Notes: generated from the letters alone by a model not told the origin. A DNA stretch of 64,000 nt from Kribbella capetownensis (GCF_004331485.1 NZ_SJKD01000006.1:186001-250000), one strand, 5' to 3'. Shown: positions 8,272-21,085, counted from the first letter of the stretch. Program-made: numbers and translations.

Positions 8272-8285
8272 TGAGAGCGCTTTCA
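8272..8285 (+). promoter_or_regulatory. CebR/LacI-type operator of the beta-glucoside operon
   Basis: TGAGAGCGCTTTCA is a 14-bp near-palindrome centred on AGCGCT. It matches the known CebR consensus TGGGAGCGCTCCCA at 11 of 14 positions and shares TGAGAGCG with the GH16 box at 4094-4107. It lies 66 bp before the substrate-binding-protein start. Confidence 0.65.
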
Positions 8286-8351
8286 CGCCACCATGCACTG
8301 GCCCACCGGCTCAGGGTGGGCCATCCGCCAACAGATGCACAGGAGGATCCG

Positions 8352-10034
8352 ATGCGAGCACGACGCACTGTCGCGCTGGCCCTGTCGGGCTTGCTCGCGG
8401 CAGCCGCACTGGCTGCCTGTAGTAACGGGGACGGGAAGACCGAAAGCAGCGGGACCGGCAGTACCGCGACCGTCCTGAATGTCGGTATGCCGAACGGACC
8501 ACAGACCGAGAACCACAACCCGTTCCTCGGCTCCTCCTCGGGCGCCTCGCTGGGCTACCGCTGGATGATCTTCGAGCCGCTGGTGATGATCAACGGCATC
8601 AAGCCGACCGAGGCAGGCAAGCCCTGGCTGGCGACCGAGTGGAAGTTCGACGCGAACTACACCAAGTTGTCGCTGACCGTCCGCGACGGCGTGAAGTGGT
8701 CCGACGGCCAGCCGATGACGGCAGACGACGTCGCGTACTCCTTCCAGATCCGCAAGGACAACGAGGCGCTGAACCCGGAGGCGATCCCCTACGGGACGAT
8801 CACCACCTCCGGCAACAAGGTCGACCTGACCTTCACCCGGTCCCAGTTCGTCAACCAGAACAAGATCCTGACCGCTTTCGTGGTCCCGAAGCACCAGTGG
8901 TCCACGCTGAAGGACCCGACCCAGGACACGCTGAAGAGCCCCATCGGCACCGGCCCGTACACGGTCAAGTCGTTCACCCCGCAGACCACCACGCTGGTAC
9001 TGCGTGACTCGTACTGGCAGGACCTCCCGAAGGTCAAGGAGCTGCGGTACACGTCGTACAACGACAACAACGCGCAGACCACCGCGCTGGCCAACGGCGC
9101 GTCGGAGTGGAGCTTCGTCTTCGTCCCGAACGTGAAGGCCGTCTACCAGGACAAGGACCCGAAGAACCACAAGCTGTGGTTCCCGGCGAACCTCGGCATC
9201 CACGGCCTGTGGATCAACACCACCCGCAAGCCGTTCGACAACCCGGCGCTGCGGCGGGCGATGGACAAGGTGATCAACCGCGACGACATCTTCATGCAGG
9301 GTGAGGCCGGCTACTTCTACCCCAAGGTCGAGTCCGTCACCGGCATCCCGACGCCGGCCGGTGAGTCGTTCATCGCGCCGGACTTCAAGGACAAGAAGCA
9401 CTCGGTCGACGTCGAGGCAGCGAAGAAGGAGTTGACCGACGCCGGCTTCAAGCTCGAGGGCGACGTCCTCAAGGACCCGACCGGCAAGCCGGTGACGATC
9501 ACGCTGACCGACCCGGCCGGCTGGTCGGACTACATCACCGACCTGGAGATCATCAAGGACAACCTGTCCACGATCGGCATCAAGGCGACCGTCGACAAGG
9601 CCAACCAGGACGCCTGGTTCAAGAACATCGACGAGGGCAACTTCGACGCCGCGATGCACTGGACCAACGGCGGCGCGACGCCGTACGACATCTACCAGAA
9701 CATCATGGACGGCAAGATCCTCAAGCCGGTCGGCAAGGGCGGCGTCAGCGGCAACTACGGGCGGTTCAACAGCCCGGAGGCGACCACGGCGCTGGACCAG
9801 TACGCCAACGCGACCGACGACGCCACCAGGACCACCGCGCTGAACACGCTGCAGAAGATCATGGTCGAGCAGATGCCGGTGATCCCGACCTCTGCCTCGA
9901 ACGTCGGTGGTCTCTACAGCACGAAGAACTGGGTCGGCTGGCCCGACGAGCAGAACCAGTACGGGCCGGCCCAGCCGACCCAGCAGAACGCTCTGCAGAT
10001 CGTCCTGAACCTGAAGCCCGCCGGCGCCCAGTGA
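8352..10034 (+). CDS. Extracellular solute-binding lipoprotein, family 5 (peptide/oligosaccharide ABC importer)
   Basis: A 560-residue lipoprotein. Start chosen at 8352 (M-R-A-R-R...), where CAGGAGG precedes the ATG and a signal peptide with lipobox LAAC begins; lipidated Cys is residue 23. The rest is a DppA/OppA-type (SBP family 5) fold: DGVKWSDGQPMTADDVAYSF is the family signature. Family 5 proteins bind peptides, but some bind cello- or laminari-oligosaccharides. The five downstream genes end in a beta-glucosidase and a CebR-like operator precedes this gene, so beta-gluco-oligosaccharides are the likely ligand. A strong hairpin follows the stop. Confidence 0.88.
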   Translation: MRARRTVALALSGLLAAAALAACSNGDGKTESSGTGSTATVLNVGMPNGPQTENHNPFLGSSSGASLGYRWMIFEPLVMINGIKPTEAGKPWLATEWKFDANYTKLSLTVRDGVKWSDGQPMTADDVAYSFQIRKDNEALNPEAIPYGTITTSGNKVDLTFTRSQFVNQNKILTAFVVPKHQWSTLKDPTQDTLKSPIGTGPYTVKSFTPQTTTLVLRDSYWQDLPKVKELRYTSYNDNNAQTTALANGASEWSFVFVPNVKAVYQDKDPKNHKLWFPANLGIHGLWINTTRKPFDNPALRRAMDKVINRDDIFMQGEAGYFYPKVESVTGIPTPAGESFIAPDFKDKKHSVDVEAAKKELTDAGFKLEGDVLKDPTGKPVTITLTDPAGWSDYITDLEIIKDNLSTIGIKATVDKANQDAWFKNIDEGNFDAAMHWTNGGATPYDIYQNIMDGKILKPVGKGGVSGNYGRFNSPEATTALDQYANATDDATRTTALNTLQKIMVEQMPVIPTSASNVGGLYSTKNWVGWPDEQNQYGPAQPTQQNALQIVLNLKPAGAQ

Positions 10035-10042
10035 GGCGCGGC

Positions 10043-10076
10043 CCGCGGCGCCAGGCCTGACCGCCTGGCGCCGCGG
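10043..10076 (+). terminator. Strong intercistronic hairpin after the binding-protein gene
   Basis: CCGCGGCGCCAGGC (10043-10056) pairs perfectly over 14 bp with GCCTGGCGCCGCGG (10063-10076) around a 6-nt loop. There is no T-tract. Such hairpins typically protect the upstream mRNA or attenuate transcription, giving more binding protein than transporter. Confidence 0.7.
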
Positions 10077-10103
10077 CGCCATGAACCGAGGAGTCCCGAT
10101 TCC

Positions 10104-11137
<1,034 letters not shown>

Positions 11138-11141
<4 letters not shown>

Positions 11142-12118
11142 AGTACCTGCTGCAGCGGATCGCCTTCTACCTGTTCACCGCGTGGGCCGCGCTCACCATC
11201 AACTTCTTCATCCCCCGGCTGATCCCGGGCGATCCGGTCACCTCGCTGATCAACAAGTACCAGGGCCAGCTGAGCACCGACGCGATCCAGTCGCTCTACG
11301 TGCTGTTCGGTCTGGACAAGAACGCCAGTCTGTGGAGTCAGTACGTCGACTACTGGGGCCAGATCTTCCACGGCGACCTCGGGTTGTCGTTCACCTTCTT
11401 CCCGACGCCGGTCTCGGAGATCCTCCGGCAGAGTCTGCCGTGGACGATCGCGCTGGTCGGCATCACGACGTTCGCCAGCTTCATGATCGGTACGTCGCTC
11501 GGCGTCCTGGCCGGCTGGCGACGCGGCTCGTGGCTCGACGGACTGTTGCCGGTGACAACGTTCCTGTCGTCGATCCCGTACTTCTGGCTCGGCTTGCTGG
11601 CCATCACCCTGCTGGCCGGACCGGACAGCATCTTCCCGTCGTCGGGCGGGTACGAGCCCGGATTGGTGCCGTCGTGGAACAGTGAGTTCATCGGCAGCGC
11701 GATCCAGCACAGCCTGCTGCCGGCCATGACGATCCTGATCTCGTCGGTCAGCGGCTGGATCCTCAGCATGCGCAACATGATGGTCACGGTCGCGTCCGAG
11801 GACTACATCACCGTCGCGCATGCCAAGGGCCTGCCCGAGCGCCGGGTGATGGTCAGCTACGCCGCCCGCAACGCGCTGCTGCCGAACGTGTCCGGCTTCG
11901 CGCTGGCGCTCGGCTTCATCGTCGGCGGCACGCTGCTGGTCGAGATCGTCTTCTCCTACCCGGGCATCGGCTACAACCTGTTCCAGGCCGTCGGTTCCAA
12001 GGACTATCCGCTGATGCAAGGCGTGTTCCTGGTGATCACGCTGTCGGTGCTGGTCGCGAACCTGATGGCCGACATCGCCTACCTGCTCCTCGACCCGCGT
12101 ACCCGGAAGGAAGGCTGA
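11138..12118 (+). CDS. ABC importer permease, DppB type
   Basis: A 326-residue, six-helix inner-membrane permease. The GTG at 11138 is preferred: it begins the canonical VKYLLQRIAFYLFTAW first helix and overlaps the preceding stop, whereas an upstream ATG in the frame lies inside the ATPase. The EAA loop (SEDYITVAHAKGLPERRVMVSYAARNALLP) contacts the ATPase. It pairs with the DppC-type permease that follows. Confidence 0.92.
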
Positions 12119-12121
12119 CAC

Positions 12122-13146
12122 GTGTCCGCACCAGCCACCACCATCACCGCGGTCACGCCCGGGGGCCCGGAGGTCGCGGCCACACCGGCCAAGCGCCGCC
12201 GGCTGCGGTTCGTCGCCAATCCGAAGGCCGCGACCGGCCTGGTCGTGCTCGGGTTCTTCTGCCTGATCGCGATCATCGGGCCGTGGATCGCGCCGTACGA
12301 TCCGTCCGCACGCAGCAGTGACCTGATCCAGGCGCCTTCGGGCAAGCACTGGTTCGGTACGACGCATCTCGGGCAGGACATCTTCAGCCAGGTCCTGGTC
12401 GGCACCCGTGGGGTGATGTTCGTCGGCCTACTGGCCGGCATCGTCGCGACCGCGCTGTCGATCCTGATCGGCGTCAGCGCCGGCTTCCTCGGCGGCGCCG
12501 CGGACGAGAGCCTGTCCGCGTTGTCGAACGTGTTCCTGGTCATCCCGGCCCTGCCGCTGATCATCATCGTGGCGTCGACCATCCCGGCCGCGGGCGACCT
12601 GATGGTTGCCCTGGTCATCGGTTTGACGTCGTGGGCGTGGGGCGCCCGGGTGCTCCGGGCACAGACGTTGTCGCTGCGCCGGCGCGACTACGTCGAGGCA
12701 GCCCGGGCGACCGGTGAGAGCACCTGGCGGATCATCACTGCCGAGATCATGCCGAACCTGACCGCGATCATCGCCTCCGGCTTCGTCGGCACGGTGATCT
12801 TCGCGGTGATGTCGGAGATCACCCTGGCGTTCATCGGCATCTCGACGATCTCCGAGTGGAACTGGGGCACGATCCTGTTCTGGGCCCAGAGCCAGCAGGC
12901 ACTGGCCCAGGGCGCGTGGTGGTGGTTCGTCCCGGCCGGTCTGGCGATCGCCGTGCTCGGTACGGCGCTATCGCTGATCAACTTCGGCATCGACGAGTTC
13001 GTCAGCCCACGGTTGCGCAGCAGCGGCCACACCAAGCTGAAGACCAAGGACGGTCACTCGGTCCGGATGCGGGTCGGCTTCACGCCGGTCCTGGGTGCCA
13101 AGGATGCCCCGGCGACTCCCGTCGTACGGCGTAAGGAGGAGGCCGC

Positions 13147-13150
<4 letters not shown>
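12122..13150 (+). CDS. ABC importer permease, DppC type
   Basis: A 342-residue permease starting at GTG with AAGGCTGAC upstream. Its cytoplasmic N-terminal tail is followed by a first helix (TGLVVLGFFCLIAIIGPWIAPYDP), the DppC motif HWFGTTHLGQDIFSQVLVGTR and an EAA loop (RRDYVEAARATGESTWRIITAEIMPN). It forms the channel with the DppB-type protein. The hydrophilic C-terminal extension of about 45 residues is longer than usual. The stop overlaps the next ATG (ATGA). Confidence 0.92.
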
Positions 13151-14151
<1,001 letters not shown>

Positions 14152-14176
14152 TCTCTCCGACATCCGAAAGGCCACA

Positions 14177-15574
<1,398 letters not shown>

Positions 15575-15704
15575 CCAGGCCCCCGCCCGAAATGTGGAGA
15601 ACTCGTGGAGATCGGGCCTCCATCCGGCCTCCACCCCTCCGCCAAGCTTCATTCGGCGCACCCGTTGCAGAGTCGTCTCATCGACAGGCAAGGGGGCCGA
15701 GACC

Positions 15705-16877
15705 ATGTACGACGTTGTGGTGGTGGGGGCACGGTGCGCCGGAGCGGCCACCGCGATGTTGCTGGCGAGGATGGGCCACGACGTCGTCATGGTCGACAAG
15801 GCACGACTGCCCAGCGACACCCTGTCGACCCACGGGCTGATCCGCGGTGGAGTGGTGCAGCTGTCCCGCTGGGGGCTGCTCGATCGCGTCCTCGCGAGCG
15901 GCGCACCGGCAGTCACCCACGTGACGTTCGACATCGAGGGTGAGCCGAAGACCCGGCGGATCAAGGAGCGGGCCGGCGTGGACATGCTGGTCGCGCCACG
16001 CCGGCGGGTGCTCGACAGCCTGCTCGCCGACGCCGCGGTAGAGGCAGGCGCGGGGCTCCGGACCGGCGTGACCGTCACCGGCCTGCAGCGATCGGACCAC
16101 GGGCGGGTCACCGGCATCGTCGGCCACTCGGCGAACGGCGACCGCGTCGAGCTGCCCGCCCGCATCGTCGTCGGCGCCGACGGCCGGCAGTCGCGCCTGG
16201 CCGGGTACGCCGGCGCCGAGACGCTGGAGCGGTTCATCTCACCGTGCGCGGTCTTCTACACCTATGTGACCGGACTCGCCCCGGACACCTACCAGTTCCA
16301 CATCGCGCCGGACACGTTCGCCGGTGTCTTCCCGACGCATGACGGCCAGGCCTGCGTCTGGCTGATCCGGCCGACGGATCTCCTGGAGCCGATCCGTACG
16401 GCGGGATCCGGGCGGAGCGCGGCCTTCGTCGAGCAGCTCGAACTGCTTGTGCCCAATCTCGGTCGCCAAGTCCGCGCCGGCCGCATCGCCGCACGGCTGC
16501 GGGGGATCGCCAACCTGCCGAACTTCCGGCGCCAGGCACACGGACCGGGGTGGGCGCTCGTCGGCGATGCCGGCTACCACCGGGATCCGATCACCGGGCA
16601 CGGCATCACCGACGCGTTCCGGGATGCCGAACTGCTGGCCGATGCGATCGGCAACGGTCTGCGGGACGCATCGGTCGAGCCGGCGGCCATGGCGGCGTAC
16701 CAGAACACTCGTGACGCGATGGCGCGAGAGGTCTTCGACCTGACTCGCGCGCTGACCGCCTTTCCGCCACCGCAGCGCTTCGTCGAACTGCAGATCGAGC
16801 TCAGCGAGGCTCTCGAACAAGAGGCCGACCGACTGGCCTCCTTTCCCGACCGCGAGGCCACCAGTTCAGCCGCTTGA
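15705..16877 (+). CDS. FAD-dependent oxidoreductase (geranylgeranyl-reductase/monooxygenase-like)
   Basis: A 390-residue flavoprotein with an N-terminal FAD Rossmann motif that is slightly unusual (VVVVGARCAGAATAMLLARMG, where the second Gly of GxGxxG is Arg) and the GDAGYHRDPITGHGITDAF motif that binds the FAD ribityl chain. STHGLIRGGVVQLSRWGLLD is typical of the p-hydroxybenzoate-hydroxylase-like group. The substrate is unknown. AAGGGGG precedes the ATG at 15705. An OsmC-family gene follows after 19 bp and is probably cotranscribed. Confidence 0.8.
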   Translation: MYDVVVVGARCAGAATAMLLARMGHDVVMVDKARLPSDTLSTHGLIRGGVVQLSRWGLLDRVLASGAPAVTHVTFDIEGEPKTRRIKERAGVDMLVAPRRRVLDSLLADAAVEAGAGLRTGVTVTGLQRSDHGRVTGIVGHSANGDRVELPARIVVGADGRQSRLAGYAGAETLERFISPCAVFYTYVTGLAPDTYQFHIAPDTFAGVFPTHDGQACVWLIRPTDLLEPIRTAGSGRSAAFVEQLELLVPNLGRQVRAGRIAARLRGIANLPNFRRQAHGPGWALVGDAGYHRDPITGHGITDAFRDAELLADAIGNGLRDASVEPAAMAAYQNTRDAMAREVFDLTRALTAFPPPQRFVELQIELSEALEQEADRLASFPDREATSSAA

Positions 16878-16896
16878 TCCTGAAAGGAACAGCACC

Positions 16897-17466
16897 ATGA
16901 CCACCTCCACGACCGACAACCGGCGCAACGGCGTCGACACCGCGACGCTCTTCGCCACACTCGATGCGGTCAAGGCCCAGCCCGAGATCGCCCGCTTCCA
17001 GTTCCGCGCGACCAATCGATGGATCAGCGGAACCCACAACCAGGGCACGATCAACGGGTTCTACGGCGCCGGCCAGGAGAACACGCGACCGGCGGACTTC
17101 ACCTTCGACGCCGACCACCCGCCGGTACTGGTCGGGAACGACAACGGACCCACACCGGCCGAGCACCTGCTGCACGCACTCGCCGCCTGCCTGACCAGTG
17201 GGCTGGCGAACATCGCCGCGGCCCGTGGGATCGACCTCGAGGAGGTCACCTCGACGGTCGAGGGAGACATCAACCTGCTCGGCATCCTCGGGCTCGACCC
17301 CGACGTGCGCAACGGGTACGAGGCGATCCGCGTCGTCTTCCACGTCAAGGGTGACGCCGAGGCCGAAGTACTGCGGGCCCTGGTCGCGCAGTCGAGGAAA
17401 CGCTCGGCCGTGTACGACGTGATCACGCACGGCGTTCCGGTGTCGATCGACGTCGCCACCGCCTGA
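16897..17466 (+). CDS. OsmC/Ohr-family protein
   Basis: A 189-residue OsmC-fold protein. GPTPAEHLLHALAACLTSG carries the first conserved cysteine (C98). The position of the second, resolving cysteine is occupied by KRSAVYDVITHG, with no Cys. Classic OsmC/Ohr reduce organic hydroperoxides with a Cys pair, so the activity here is doubtful or uses an outside thiol. GAAAGGAAC precedes the ATG. It is paired with the upstream flavoprotein. Confidence 0.85.
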   Translation: MTTSTTDNRRNGVDTATLFATLDAVKAQPEIARFQFRATNRWISGTHNQGTINGFYGAGQENTRPADFTFDADHPPVLVGNDNGPTPAEHLLHALAACLTSGLANIAAARGIDLEEVTSTVEGDINLLGILGLDPDVRNGYEAIRVVFHVKGDAEAEVLRALVAQSRKRSAVYDVITHGVPVSIDVATA

Positions 17467-17477
17467 TCAGGACACAG

Positions 17478-17510
17478 CAGCCGGTCTGTCGCTCGGGGGT
17501 GGGCCGGCTG
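17478..17510. terminator. Possible terminator between convergent genes
   Basis: CAGCCGG (17478-17484) and CCGGCTG (17504-17510) form a 7-bp stem with a 19-nt loop in the 44-bp gap between OsmC and the fusion regulator. It is weak, with no T-tract. Confidence 0.3.
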
Positions 17511-19052
17511 TCAGTGCGCGGCGACGGCCCGGAACACGTCGGAGCCGTCGACCGGCTCGGTCACGACGCCCGAACCGGCGAGCAGATCACGCACCGCCGG
17601 ACTGAGCCACAGCGATCCCAGCGTCGCCTGGTCGGCCAGCCCGATCGCGACCTGTACGCCGTACGCGTCGAGCTCGGTCTCGTCCCGCGGCACCTCCGCG
17701 ATCGCGACACCGAGCTTGTCCGCGCTGTGCATCTGGGCGAGTCCCGCGCGTACGGCGGTCGCTGGTCCGTCGAACAGCACCACCGCACGGTCGCCGGGCC
17801 CTGAGCACCGGCGTCCTCCGGCCGCGACCAGACTGGCGGCGAGGTCACCGGCCCCCGGCCCGGCCGGCACGGCCACGGCGGCCAGCGCGAGCACCTGACC
17901 GGCCGCCCCGGGCAGGTCGTGCACGAAGCGCTCGATCGGGTCGAGGAGCTGGTCCGGATCGCCCGACACGAAGTGATCGTCACCGTCGAGCAGTTCCAGC
18001 CGCGCGCCGGGGATGCGGTCGGCGATGTACCGCGAGCCGCCGACATCGATGAGCCCGTCGCCGACGCGATGCATCACCAGGGTCGGAACCCGCACCGCCG
18101 GCAAGGCGTCCCGAACGTCCACGAGTGAGTTCATGTCCATCAGCGCCCGGATCGTCGACGGCGTCGCGGAGGCCCGCATGCGCTGGGCCCACCAGCGCTG
18201 CATCGGTACGTCGGCCGACGGGCAGCGCAGCCGCATGTCGGCCTCCCAGTCCCACTTGTTCACGAGCAACTCTGTGTACGCCTCGCGGACGTCCTGTGTC
18301 TGCGCCCACGGATAGTCCGGCGACCACACCCGTTTGGCCCAGGTGCCGTACACGACCAGTCCCGCAACCCGCTCCGGATGCGCCGCAGCGCACAGGATCG
18401 CCATCGGCCCGCCTTCGGAGTACCCGACCAGCACGGCCCGGCGGGACCCGACCGCGTCCATCACGGCGAGTACGTCGTGCATTCGCGTCTCCATGTCGGG
18501 CAGATCGGACGGACGGTCCGACATCCCGGTACCACGCTTGTCGAACCGGATCAGCCGGCCGAAGGTCCCCAACCGGTGGAGGAAGTGGGCATGCCGTGGA
18601 TCGGCCCAGTCCAGCTCGAGGTGCGACACGAACCCGGAGATCAGCACGATGTCGACGTCACCGCCGCCGGTCACCTGATACGCGATGTGGAGACCATCGC
18701 TGACGGTGTAGCGGACGGGCTCGACCGGCCGTGGCTCGGTCCGCGTCGCGGCCGGCGCGACGAAACGGTAGCCCCGGCCGTGCAGGGTCCGGATCATCCG
18801 CTGACTGTGACCGTCGTCGCCGAGCGCGCGCCGTACCTGCTTGATCCGGCTGGTGACGGCCGCCTCGGTGACGAAGCGGCCGCCCCAGACCCCGTCCATC
18901 AACTCCTCTTTCGCCACCACCCGGTCACGGTGCGAGACGAGATAGGCCAGAACATCAAACGCTTGCGGCTCCAGTGGCACCGGTACTCCGGCCCGGCGAA
19001 TCTCGAACAACGCCGGGTCGAACTCCAGATCCCCATCGAACGTGAGCACCAC
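17511..19052 (-). CDS. Three-domain fusion: OmpR-type winged helix, alpha/beta hydrolase, degenerate cyclase-like domain
   Basis: A 513-residue protein. Residues 1-100 are an OmpR/CadC-type winged helix (VAKEELMDGVWGGRFVTEAAVTSRIKQVRRAL, then GRGYRF). Residues about 113-380 are an alpha/beta hydrolase with nucleophile S212 in GYSEGG, an acidic residue near D332 and H360. Residues about 388-510 resemble the C-terminal half of a class III nucleotide cyclase domain (VVLFDGPATAVRAGLAQM ... GVQVAIGLADQATLGSLWLSPAVRDLLAGSGV), but the metal and purine-binding residues are not evident. No membrane segment is seen. It may be a DNA-binding protein that senses or degrades a small ligand. The architecture is inferred by eye; the ligand is unknown. 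Confidence 0.8.
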   Translation of the reverse strand: MVLTFDGDLEFDPALFEIRRAGVPVPLEPQAFDVLAYLVSHRDRVVAKEELMDGVWGGRFVTEAAVTSRIKQVRRALGDDGHSQRMIRTLHGRGYRFVAPAATRTEPRPVEPVRYTVSDGLHIAYQVTGGGDVDIVLISGFVSHLELDWADPRHAHFLHRLGTFGRLIRFDKRGTGMSDRPSDLPDMETRMHDVLAVMDAVGSRRAVLVGYSEGGPMAILCAAAHPERVAGLVVYGTWAKRVWSPDYPWAQTQDVREAYTELLVNKWDWEADMRLRCPSADVPMQRWWAQRMRASATPSTIRALMDMNSLVDVRDALPAVRVPTLVMHRVGDGLIDVGGSRYIADRIPGARLELLDGDDHFVSGDPDQLLDPIERFVHDLPGAAGQVLALAAVAVPAGPGAGDLAASLVAAGGRRCSGPGDRAVVLFDGPATAVRAGLAQMHSADKLGVAIAEVPRDETELDAYGVQVAIGLADQATLGSLWLSPAVRDLLAGSGVVTEPVDGSDVFRAVAAH

Positions 19053-19094
19053 ATACCGACTATGCCACCGGAAACCGGATGCGTCGTCGGCTGA

Positions 19095-20861
19095 CTAGTT
19101 CTTCTGGGTCATCCGGGTCAGTGGCGCCGGAGTCAAGGTCTTGTGAGCCTTGAGGTACGCCGCGAAGGTTTCGTGGTCGGTGTTGTTGCGGACCGGGTCG
19201 GTGTAGCTCTTGAACGCCGCGTACCCGTCGGCGCCGATCACTGTGTAGGCGAGTGCGGCCACCCGGTAGGTCTTGGCCGGATCGAGAGCCGCGCCGTCGA
19301 TCTTCACGTCGGCCGGGTCGACGCGCTCACCGGCCGGCCGATTCGCGTCGAACGAGTAGCTGACGTTGCCCGACACCGCGAGCGGCGCGAACTTCACCGT
19401 GCCGTCGGTCTGCGTCTGCCACTGCTGCTCGAGTACGGCGTCCAGTTGCGCGCCGGTCAGGCTCACGGTCAGGACCGGGTTGCCGTACCCGTACGCGTCC
19501 CACGACTCACCGAGCATCACCCGGCCGTCGGCATCACCCGGCTTGTTGCTGTTGGCAACCAGGAGGTCGGCACGCAACGCCGTACTGCCGATGGCGGGCT
19601 TGGCCGCGATGATGCCGAGGTCGGCTGTGCCGTTCTGCCGGGCGGTCCACAGGTGGACGTCAGCGGCCAGGTCGGCCAGCGTGCTCTCGCCGGCCGCGTT
19701 CGCGGTACGGGTGAAGTCGCCGGTGATGGTCGCGACCGGTTCGGCGTACTTGCGGTCACCGGCGGCGGCCCAGTAGTCGACGATCTTCTGGATCTTCGGG
19801 TCGGGCGTGACGTCGCGAGTGACGGCGTGGTTGGTCGACGTGGTCTTGTCACGCAGTACCTCACCGGTGCGGCCGTCGAGCTGGAGGTTGATCTCGTTGA
19901 TCAGCCGGCCATGGTTCGCGGCCTCGACGACCGGCCGCGGGTTGCCGTCCGGGTCCGGGATGCTGCAGTTGAAGCCGGTATGCCAGTGACCGGTGACGAT
20001 CGCGTCGATCTGCGGCGTCACCTTGCGCGCGAGGTCGACCGCGGGACCGGTCGGGTTCACACAGTCGTTGTACGTCGCGGACGCGTCGGTACCACCGTCG
20101 TGCATGTTGAGCACGATCGCCTTCACGCCCTTGCGGGTCAGCTCCGCCGCGGCACGGTTCGTCGACTCGACCGGGTCGAGCGCGGTCAGGTCCGGCTGGT
20201 ACGACGTCGAGCCGACCGGAGTGTCCGGAACAGTCATCCCGATGAAGCCGATCGGGTAGCTGCGGCCGTGGTCGCGCACCCAGCGGATCGTGTACGGCGC
20301 GACGATCGTACGGCCCTTGGCGTCGACGATGTTGGCCGACTGGAACTCGAAGTCGGCACCGTGGAACCGGCGGCCGGTGGAGTCGGTGAAGCAACTGTCG
20401 ACGCCGACCGTGCCGAAGCACTTGCCCTTGGTCATGTGGTCGACCAGGAAGCTCTTCGAGATGTCGAGTTCGTGGTTGCCGACGGCTGAGAACTCGACGC
20501 CGAGCGCATTCAGCACCTCGATCGTCGGCTCGTCCGCGTGCGCGTCCACCTCGAACGGCCAGCCGGAGAAGTTGTCCCCGGTGGCGAAGAAGATCGAGTT
20601 CGCGTGACCGGCCTGGATGCTCTTCAGATGCGTGGCCAGGTACGCCGCTCCGCCGACGACCTGAGTGGTCCCGCCGGGGCCGGCGATGGTGCCGCCGTCG
20701 GCCGGGGACGGCGGCCGCAGGTAGCCGTGGAAGTCGGTGATCGAGACCAGTTGCACCGGTACCGATGTGGTAACGGCCTGGGCGGCCGGCGGGGCCAGGC
20801 CGGCGGCCAGCAGGACCGCGAGTCCGGCGGCAAGGGCGCGTGGGCGGCGTACTCTGCGCAC
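19095..20861 (-). CDS. Secreted bifunctional 2',3'-cyclic nucleotidase/5'-nucleotidase (calcineurin-like)
   Basis: A 588-residue exported protein. The metallophosphoesterase motifs are all present: ITDFHGYL, ATGDNFSG, VGNHELD and TGHWHTGF. The C-terminal 5'-nucleotidase substrate domain (about 390-570) has LTVSLTGAQLDAVLEQQW and FSFDANRPAGERV-like segments. The start is set at the GTG at 20861 because GAGGAGA sits 5 nt upstream and it opens directly onto the signal peptide (VRRVRRPRALAAGLAVLLAAG); a longer in-frame ATG would swallow that Shine-Dalgarno. It would scavenge phosphate and nucleosides from extracellular nucleotides. Confidence 0.9.
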   Translation of the reverse strand: MRRVRRPRALAAGLAVLLAAGLAPPAAQAVTTSVPVQLVSITDFHGYLRPPSPADGGTIAGPGGTTQVVGGAAYLATHLKSIQAGHANSIFFATGDNFSGWPFEVDAHADEPTIEVLNALGVEFSAVGNHELDISKSFLVDHMTKGKCFGTVGVDSCFTDSTGRRFHGADFEFQSANIVDAKGRTIVAPYTIRWVRDHGRSYPIGFIGMTVPDTPVGSTSYQPDLTALDPVESTNRAAAELTRKGVKAIVLNMHDGGTDASATYNDCVNPTGPAVDLARKVTPQIDAIVTGHWHTGFNCSIPDPDGNPRPVVEAANHGRLINEINLQLDGRTGEVLRDKTTSTNHAVTRDVTPDPKIQKIVDYWAAAGDRKYAEPVATITGDFTRTANAAGESTLADLAADVHLWTARQNGTADLGIIAAKPAIGSTALRADLLVANSNKPGDADGRVMLGESWDAYGYGNPVLTVSLTGAQLDAVLEQQWQTQTDGTVKFAPLAVSGNVSYSFDANRPAGERVDPADVKIDGAALDPAKTYRVAALAYTVIGADGYAAFKSYTDPVRNNTDHETFAAYLKAHKTLTPAPLTRMTQKN

Positions 20862-21028
20862 AATTGTCTCCTCAAATGTCGAAACAAGCACTTCCCGACA
20901 GAAGGAGACTGCCTCACCCTGAACAAGATGTCACCATCGAACGGCGAGTCTCTGAACCTCGAAGGAATCCACCCTGCCCGCCGAGACACCCCCTGCCCGC
21001 CGCTCACAAGATCTGATCAAATACCACC

Positions 21029-21066
21029 GTGGTGGCCGGTGGTCCCGCGAAGCCTCCGGCCACCAC
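21029..21066 (+). promoter_or_regulatory. Perfect 11-bp hairpin in the GH20 leader
   Basis: GTGGTGGCCGG (21029-21039) pairs perfectly with CCGGCCACCAC (21056-21066) around a 16-nt loop, ending 19 bp before the GH20 start and just upstream of its CAGGAG ribosome binding site. It could be an mRNA-stabilising or attenuating element. There is no T-tract. Confidence 0.45.
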
Positions 21067-21085
21067 CTCGCCCGTCAGGAGCCTG

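Noticed and set aside
20862..21085. DasR (dre) site before GH20
   Set aside because: I looked for the ACTGGTCTAGACCA-type consensus and found no acceptable match, only the leader hairpin.
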